Position numbers and translations under genes: made by a program
Shown: piece after piece, positions 58,723 through 64,000 of the stretch
How the letters are laid out: every line of letters starts with the position of its first letter
Numbering within the stretch: position 1 is the first letter of the stretch
Notes under the pieces: model-generated
The model's input: the letters and a program-made list of their open reading frames with translations, nothing else
Database searches by the model: none
What the model was told of the DNA's origin: nothing
Source: Metaruminococcus_A sp050943475
GTDB lineage: Bacteria; Bacillota; Clostridia; Oscillospirales; Ruminococcaceae
Direction: 5' to 3'
Assembly (NCBI GenBank): GCA_050943475.1
Contig: JBMNPF010000002.1
Location: 124,001-188,000, forward strand
DNA: 64,000 bases

Positions 58723-60726
58723 TTATTGGCTGTTTAACAGGTTTTGAAGCTCGTCCTCACTGAGTATGGTAATACCGAGCTGTTCCGCCTTTGCGAGCTT
58801 GCTGCCTGCATCTTCGCCAGCTACAACATACGCGGTTTTCGAGGAAACGCTGGAGGAAACCTTTCCGCCCGCTTCTTCAATCCGTTTTTTTGCTTCACTT
58901 CGGGTGAGGTTGGGCAGCGTTCCAGTTAACACAAAGGTTTTTCCCTTCAGTTCGCTTGAAACAGGCTCCTCACGGACGGTTTCAGTCATATTGAGTCCTG
59001 CGTCTTTAAAGCGCTGGATCAGGTGACGAGACTCCGGCATGGCAAAAAACACGGCAACGTGCTTTGCCATAATGGAACCAAAACCGTCAATGGCTTCAAT
59101 TCCTTCTTCAGTGGCTTCCAGCAAGGCGTCCATTGTGGGAAAGCGCTGACAGAGCAACTCCGCGGCGCGTTCCCCAATGTTGCGAATACCCATTGCGAAT
59201 ACCAGCCGGGAAAGCTCGTTCTTTTTGGAGTTTTCCAGGGCTGCCAGCAAATTGTCGGCGGATTTATCCCCCATCCGCTCCAAGGCAACCAGCTGTTCCT
59301 TGGTCAAGGCATAGAGATCCGCAGGCGAGTGAATCAGTCCATTGGCGGTGAGCTGTTCTAAAATTGCAGGGCCACAGCCGTCAATGTTCATGGCGTTGCG
59401 GGAGACAAAATGAATCAGGTTGCGCTGTAATGTTGCCGGACACTCCGGATTTGGACAGCGTGTAACCGCTTCATCCTCTTCGCGTTCGGTTTTGGCGCCG
59501 CAAACCGGGCAATGTTCCGGCAGAAAATAAGGCTGGCTCCCCTCTTTATGGCCGACCGAGGCGACCACCTCCGGGATGATATCTCCCGCTTTCCGGACAA
59601 CAATCTGGTCGCCAATGCGAATGTCCTTCTGGGTGATAAAATCCTGGTTGTGCAGCACCGCCCGGCTGACTGAGGTTCCTGCGAGCTGTACCGGATCAAA
59701 GATGGCGGTCGGGGTCAAAGCGCCGGTGCGGCCGACGTTGACCTCAATATCCTTTAATTCGGTGACCTTCTCTTCCGGCGGATATTTAAAGGCAACTGCC
59801 CATTTAGGGAACTTACTGGTTTCACCAAGCAATTCTCGATCTGAAAAGTTATTTACCTTTACAACTGCTCCGTCAATATCAAATTCGTAAGAATCGCGGT
59901 GATCGCCAATACGATCAATTTCACCGATAACCGTTTCAATGGAATCGGTGGTCAAATAAGAAGGAATTACCTTAAACCCCTGCTCTTGCAGATAATCCAA
60001 AGAGTCATTATGGTGGGTAATCTCCCGATCGGCCCCGGAAATCTGCTGGATGTTAAACACAAAAATATCCAGCTTCCGCGTTGCGGTTATTTTGGGATCC
60101 TTTTGACGAAGGGAGCCTGCCGCCGCATTGCGTGGATTTTTAAAGGGCGTTTCCCCATTTAACTCCTGCCGCTCCACCAACTCGTGAAAGCTGCTGTGCG
60201 GCATATACACTTCGCCGCGCACTTCAAGAAAGTTAACAGGATGGTTTAATACCAGCGGAATGGAGCGTATGGTGCGCAGGTTCAGGGTAACATCTTCACC
60301 GACGAATCCATCCCCGCGCGTCGAACCGCGGACAAAGCGCCCGTTTTCATATTCCAGCGAAACCGAGAGCCCGTCAATCTTGGGTTCAACCACATACTGC
60401 GGCTGTTCCAGCACTTCCCGGACACGCTTGTCAAAATCGCGGACGTCCTCTTTGTTAAAAACATCCTGCAAACTTGCCATTTGTACTGCGTGTTCAACTT
60501 TGGCAAAATCATTCAGCGCTGTTCCGCCAACCCGCATAGTGGGCGAATCCGGTGTGATAAGTTCTGGGTGCTCCTGCTCCAGAACTTTGAGTTCCTGCAT
60601 CAGCATATCGTAGTCGTAATCGCTGATTTCCGGATCATCCATTACATAGTAGCGTCGTCCATGGTAGTCGAGCTGTTTCCGCAGTTCTGCAATGCGTTGT
60701 TCATCCGTTTGAACGGTATGGTTCAT
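58723..60726 (-). CDS. ligA: NAD-dependent DNA ligase
   Basis: LigA seals nicks using NAD. The 667-residue protein has the adenylation domain with K116 in EPKIDGLS, an OB fold, a zinc finger with four cysteines (CPVCGAK and RCPNPECPATLQ near 410 to 435), helix-hairpin-helix repeats and a C-terminal BRCT domain. ATG 60726 has GGAGG upstream; a longer frame to 60747 is unlikely. It is 21 bases after tyrS. Confidence 0.97.
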   Translation of the reverse strand: MNHTVQTDEQRIAELRKQLDYHGRRYYVMDDPEISDYDYDMLMQELKVLEQEHPELITPDSPTMRVGGTALNDFAKVEHAVQMASLQDVFNKEDVRDFDKRVREVLEQPQYVVEPKIDGLSVSLEYENGRFVRGSTRGDGFVGEDVTLNLRTIRSIPLVLNHPVNFLEVRGEVYMPHSSFHELVERQELNGETPFKNPRNAAAGSLRQKDPKITATRKLDIFVFNIQQISGADREITHHNDSLDYLQEQGFKVIPSYLTTDSIETVIGEIDRIGDHRDSYEFDIDGAVVKVNNFSDRELLGETSKFPKWAVAFKYPPEEKVTELKDIEVNVGRTGALTPTAIFDPVQLAGTSVSRAVLHNQDFITQKDIRIGDQIVVRKAGDIIPEVVASVGHKEGSQPYFLPEHCPVCGAKTEREEDEAVTRCPNPECPATLQRNLIHFVSRNAMNIDGCGPAILEQLTANGLIHSPADLYALTKEQLVALERMGDKSADNLLAALENSKKNELSRLVFAMGIRNIGERAAELLCQRFPTMDALLEATEEGIEAIDGFGSIMAKHVAVFFAMPESRHLIQRFKDAGLNMTETVREEPVSSELKGKTFVLTGTLPNLTRSEAKKRIEEAGGKVSSSVSSKTAYVVAGEDAGSKLAKAEQLGITILSEDELQNLLNSQ

Positions 60727-60747
60727 AGAAAAAGCCTCCGGTACCAT

Positions 60748-61974
60748 TTATTTCATGATAGCTTTATGGTACACTTTTTTGCCTTTTCTTATTATAACAT
60801 ATCCTTTGGAAAATTGCTCCATCGAAATTGCGGCCGATGGCTCAGTCACCTTTTCATCATCCACCGAAACACCGCCCTGCTGAACAAGGCGTCTCGCCTC
60901 ACCCTTAGAGGGGCAGAGTCCGGTTGCGACCATTAGGTTGAGCACCCCAACTTTACCGTCTTCCACCAAATCACTGGAAAGCTCGGTAGAGGGCATGTCG
61001 TCGGTTGTCTGATTGGCGCCAAACAGCGCCCGTGCTGTTTCAAGGCACTTTTTCGCCTCTTCTTCCCCGTGCACCAACTTGGTGACCTCAAAGGCCAAAC
61101 GCTCTTTCACCGCGTTTAATTCGCTGCCAGAGAGCGATTCCATCTGCTCAATTTCCTCAATTGGCACGAAGGTAATAAGTTTCATGCAGCGGATAACATC
61201 TTCATCTGCAACATTGCGCCAGTACTGAAAAAATTCGTACGGCGGGGTTTTTTCCGGATCAAGCCAAAGAGCGCCTTTTTCGGTTTTCCCCATCTTTTTG
61301 CCCTCTTTTGTAGTGAGCAGGGTAAAGGTCATACCGTAAACCTCTTCTGAGCAGACACGGCGCACCAGGTCTACGCCGCCGAGAATATTAGACCACTGGT
61401 CGTCGCCGCCAAGCTCGACTTTACAGCCGTATTTGCGGAACAGCTCGAGAAAATCGTAGCTTTGCATGAGCATGTAATTGAATTCCAGAAAGCTCAGGCC
61501 TTTTTCCAGGCGGGTTTTGAAGCATTCAGCGGTCAGCATCCGGTTGACCGAGAAATGCACGCCAATTTCGCGGATAAACTCCATGTAATTGAGGTTGAGA
61601 AGCCAGTCGCCGTTGCGTACCATGAGTGCGCTGTCACCGTCGAAATCAATGAAACGGGACATCTGACGGCGGAAACACTCTGCATTGTGATTGATGTCCT
61701 CCTTGGTGAGCATCTTGCGCATGTCGGTCTTGCCGGTCGGGTCGCCAATCATGGTCGTTCCGGTACCGAGCAGAGCAATAGGACGATGTCCCGCTTTCTG
61801 GAGATGGGACATGACAACAAGCTGAAGGAAATGACCAACATGCAGGCTGTCGGCGGTTGCATCGAAACCAATATAGAAAGTGACCTTCTCGTTGTTGAAC
61901 AGGCGTTCCAGTTCCGCCTCATTGGTTGTCTGGGCAATCAGGCCACGGCGTTTGAGCTCTTCAAAGACTGTCAT
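60748..61974 (-). CDS. tyrS: tyrosyl-tRNA synthetase
   Basis: TyrS charges tRNA(Tyr). The 408-residue protein is a class I synthetase with the HIGH-like HVGH in FDATADSLHVGHFLQL and the KMSKS-like KKMGKTEKG, then a C-terminal S4 RNA-binding domain (GEARRLVQQGGVSVD). ATG 61974 with AAAGGAAGAG was preferred over 61998. The leader is a T-box, so it is regulated by uncharged tRNA(Tyr). Confidence 0.97.
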   Translation of the reverse strand: MTVFEELKRRGLIAQTTNEAELERLFNNEKVTFYIGFDATADSLHVGHFLQLVVMSHLQKAGHRPIALLGTGTTMIGDPTGKTDMRKMLTKEDINHNAECFRRQMSRFIDFDGDSALMVRNGDWLLNLNYMEFIREIGVHFSVNRMLTAECFKTRLEKGLSFLEFNYMLMQSYDFLELFRKYGCKVELGGDDQWSNILGGVDLVRRVCSEEVYGMTFTLLTTKEGKKMGKTEKGALWLDPEKTPPYEFFQYWRNVADEDVIRCMKLITFVPIEEIEQMESLSGSELNAVKERLAFEVTKLVHGEEEAKKCLETARALFGANQTTDDMPSTELSSDLVEDGKVGVLNLMVATGLCPSKGEARRLVQQGGVSVDDEKVTEPSAAISMEQFSKGYVIIRKGKKVYHKAIMK

Positions 61975-62021
61975 TTGACTCTTCCTTTCATTTTTCATTT
62001 TGTAAAAATTATGTCACAGGC

Positions 62022-62293
62022 AAATAAAAACGTCCTCCACTGTTTCCAGCAGAGGACGGAATAGACCCGTGATACCACCTCATTTTACCACCGCTTCACA
62101 ACGGCAGCCTCGCGGGGTCAAACAACCCCAAACGCTGTAACGGGCGTACCCGTCAGAGGCTACATTGCTTCACCTCTGCGGCTCCGAGATGTATTCGCCG
62201 TACTGTGCGCCGTATCCTTTCACCAGCCGGATACTCTCTGCGGGCCGCAGCCTGTACGCTACTTGTTCTCTTCACAGCCTTAATGATGATATA
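62022..62293 (-). promoter_or_regulatory. tyrosine T-box riboswitch before tyrS
   Basis: Read on the minus strand: a stem I whose base is CTGCGGC/GCCGCAG, with AGAG bulge-like sequence on the 5' side and the specifier UAC (Tyr; bases 62193-62191) in GAATACATC. Then the T-box core AGGTGGTATCACGGGTC (62080-62064) and a terminator CGTCCTC/GAGGACG stem with poly-T (62058-62022). The Tyr codon agrees with the tyrS gene downstream. Confidence 0.9.
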
Positions 62294-62299
62294 TTGGTG

Positions 62300-62328
62300 A
62301 TTCTAGCACAAAATTACGGTTTCGTCAA
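62300..62328 (-). promoter_or_regulatory. promoter of the tyrS T-box transcript
   Basis: On the minus strand TTGACG (62328-62323), a 17-base spacer and TAGAAT (62305-62300). The -35 box lies in the last codons of recN. The expected start is near 62293. Confidence 0.7.
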
Positions 62329-63993
62329 CCATTTCCCATTCTGAATCAGTTCTTCCGCGTTTTTCAGCAGCAGTTCAGTCATTTGTCCGGTTCCCATAAT
62401 ACGTGCGACTTCCTGCTTGCGGCCTTCCAGATCCAGGGGGTGAACCTCGGTAAAGGTACGTCCCGCTTTTGCCGTTTTTTCAATGAGAAAATGGGTGTCT
62501 GCAAGGGCGGCAATCTGTGCAAGATGGGTTACGCAGATGATCTGCTTGTTGTGCGCGACTTCCTTGAGCTTTAACCCGATTTTTTGCGCCGCCCGGCCGC
62601 TGACGCCGGTGTCTACTTCATCAAAAATAAGGGTTGGAATGTGATCTTTATCCGCCAGAGAATTTTTAATGGCCAGCATGATGCGGGAAAGCTCGCCGCC
62701 TGATGCAATTTTACTAATGGGCTTTGGCGGCTCCCCGGGATTGGTAGAAATTAAAAATTCCACCGTTTCCCGCCCAAAACGGTTCATTTTACAGGGCTCC
62801 AGCGAAACATCCAATACGACGTTGGGCATGTCCAGGAATTTGAGTTCGGCGGTTACGGCGGAAACAAAACGCTTCGCCGCTTCAATGCGCTTCTTTGAGA
62901 GCTTTTCAGCCTGTTCCCTCGCCCTTTGCATAAGTTCGTGGCGCTTAACCGTCAGCTCTTCCAGACGTACGTCCGCTCCTTCCATTTGCTCCAGTTCGGT
63001 TTGTGCATTGTCAAGAAACAGCAGAATTTCCTCAATGGTCTGGCCGTATTTCTTTTTGAGTTTGTTGATTTCATCCAGCCGATCCTCTGTAGCGATTAGG
63101 CGCTCCGGGCTAAAATCAAATCCATCCAGAAAGGAACCGATTTTCCCGGAAAGATCCTGCGCTTCATAGTAGACATCCTGCAAACCGGAAGAAAGAAAGT
63201 CAAGTTCATCATTGAATTCGGCGGAACGGACAAGGGCATCACTTGCGGAGGAAAGAAGATCAATCGCTCCGCCGGTTTCATCGTCTCCCACCAGATACTG
63301 GTGCGCCCGCATGAGATTCTCCGCGACATTTGAGAAATTGCGGAGCAGCTTGACGTCCGCCTCCAATGTCTCGTCTTCTCCCGGTTCCAACGCTGCTGAG
63401 GATATTTCATTGATCTGATAGGTAAGCAAATCGGTGCGCTGAGCTTTTTCCATCTCATTGGCCGAGAGCTGTTCCATTTCCTTTACAATTGAACGAAGTT
63501 CGCTGAAAATCCCCTGATAATCTCCCAACACCGTTTCATAACCGCCGAAGCTGTCCAAAATGTGGATGTGCTGTTCTGGGGCGAGCAGCGTCTGGCTGTC
63601 ATGCTGGCCGTGGATATTGACCAAATCGTTGCAGATATCCTTGAGAATAGCGATGTTAACCGGCCGGCCGCCGATACGGGCGCTTCCGCGGCCGTCTGCG
63701 CTGAGTTCCCGCTGAACAATCAACTGGCCGTCTTCGGTCTCATAGCCGTAATCGTCCAGCTTTTTTTGCACGCCTGCTGGAATGTCGGTAAACACGCCCA
63801 TGACCAACGCTTTCTCACAGCCGGTGCGGATGATGTCGCGGGACATCCGCTGACCGAGAACAGCATTGATGGAATCCACAACAATGGATTTCCCCGCGCC
63901 GGTTTCACCGGTGAAAATATTAAGCCCCATTGTAAAGTCAATGGTTGCCTTTTCAATAACAGCAAGATTTTGGATAAAAATTTCCGCTAACAT
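62314..63993 (-). CDS. recN: DNA repair protein RecN
   Basis: RecN is an SMC-like ATPase for double-strand break repair. The 559-residue protein has Walker A GETGAGKSIVVDSIN near residue 30, a coiled-coil middle part (about 150 to 350), signature ASGGELSRIMLAIK and Walker B LIFDEVDTGVSG. The start ATG 63993 begins with LAEIFIQNLAVIEK, the family start; only 7 bases upstream are visible. It ends 20 bases before the tyrS leader. Confidence 0.96.
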   Translation of the reverse strand: MLAEIFIQNLAVIEKATIDFTMGLNIFTGETGAGKSIVVDSINAVLGQRMSRDIIRTGCEKALVMGVFTDIPAGVQKKLDDYGYETEDGQLIVQRELSADGRGSARIGGRPVNIAILKDICNDLVNIHGQHDSQTLLAPEQHIHILDSFGGYETVLGDYQGIFSELRSIVKEMEQLSANEMEKAQRTDLLTYQINEISSAALEPGEDETLEADVKLLRNFSNVAENLMRAHQYLVGDDETGGAIDLLSSASDALVRSAEFNDELDFLSSGLQDVYYEAQDLSGKIGSFLDGFDFSPERLIATEDRLDEINKLKKKYGQTIEEILLFLDNAQTELEQMEGADVRLEELTVKRHELMQRAREQAEKLSKKRIEAAKRFVSAVTAELKFLDMPNVVLDVSLEPCKMNRFGRETVEFLISTNPGEPPKPISKIASGGELSRIMLAIKNSLADKDHIPTLIFDEVDTGVSGRAAQKIGLKLKEVAHNKQIICVTHLAQIAALADTHFLIEKTAKAGRTFTEVHPLDLEGRKQEVARIMGTGQMTELLLKNAEELIQNGKWLTKP

Positions 63994-64000
63994 AAACGTC

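Noticed and set aside
62031..62290. tRNA or other structural RNA gene before tyrS
   Set aside because: The structured segment fits a T-box (specifier UAC, core AGGTGGTATCACGG, terminator) and no tRNA cloverleaf was found.
1..64000. rRNA, tRNA genes, CRISPR arrays, complete insertion sequences or a replication origin
   Set aside because: I looked for each and saw none that could be supported; only an integrase remnant near 53680-53925 suggests mobile DNA.

Overview
This window is a chromosomal segment of an endospore-forming, Gram-positive member of the class Clostridia, probably the Oscillospirales or a related order. The reasons are the complete spoIIIA operon (spoIIIAA to spoIIIAH), further sporulation genes (ylbJ, yqfC, yqfD, yunB), the ctsR-mcsA-mcsB-clpC stress operon, GatCAB amidotransferase, a T-box before tyrS, and L27 made with a cleavable N-terminal extension next to its protease Prp. 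A species cannot be named from sequence alone.

Layout. 1-7480: a compact histidine operon, hisZ(partial)-G-D-C-B-H-A-F-I-E, mostly with overlapping or touching genes, closed by a terminator. 7582-12957: an aspartate-family block (ACT-domain protein, hom, thrB, lysC), then a HAD phosphatase and yebC. 13022-17795: the minus-strand shikimate operon aroF-aroB-aroA-aroC, preceded by a promoter, a 38-residue leader peptide with ten Phe codons and an intrinsic terminator. This looks like ribosome-mediated attenuation. 17904-22982: spoIIIAA-AH. 22969-25521: rplU-prp-rpmA-obg. 25816-27791 (minus): DnaI-like helicase loader and DnaD-like protein. 27983-28159: a serine-rich 58-residue protein. 28424-31082 (minus): yitT-type gene, mrnC, a small Cys4 protein and ylbJ. 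31187-40097: yqfC, yqfD, phoH, ybeY, dgkA, era, yqzL-like, recO, mutS2 and yunB, the conserved Firmicutes order without the HD-domain phosphohydrolase gene and cdd.

40233-45927 is a self-contained accessory cassette bounded by terminators. It holds a small HTH protein, an OmpR-type response regulator, a sensor kinase, a VTC-domain (polyphosphate-polymerase-like) protein, a DUF4956 membrane protein and a large lipoprotein with beta-helix-like repeats. It looks more AT-rich than its surroundings (by eye, not computed). 45994-47361 (minus): a ferredoxin-type aldo/keto reductase and a 46-residue protein with 12 cysteines. 47535-52214: ctsR-mcsA-mcsB-clpC under three CtsR boxes. 52286-53925 (minus): a XerC/D-type recombinase, then a small unknown gene and a C-terminal fragment of a phage-type integrase, a likely mobile-element remnant. 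54079-55476: a second aldo/keto reductase and a small membrane protein. 55498-63993 (minus): gatB, gatA, gatC, ligA and tyrS behind a tyrosine T-box, then recN.

The most notable items are the Phe-rich leader and attenuator before aroF, the VTC/DUF4956/lipoprotein cassette with its own two-component system, two very small unassigned genes (Ser-rich and Cys-rich), a perfect hairpin covering the ribosome binding site of yunB, and two unusually long gene overlaps (spoIIIAA/AB and yqzL-like/recO).
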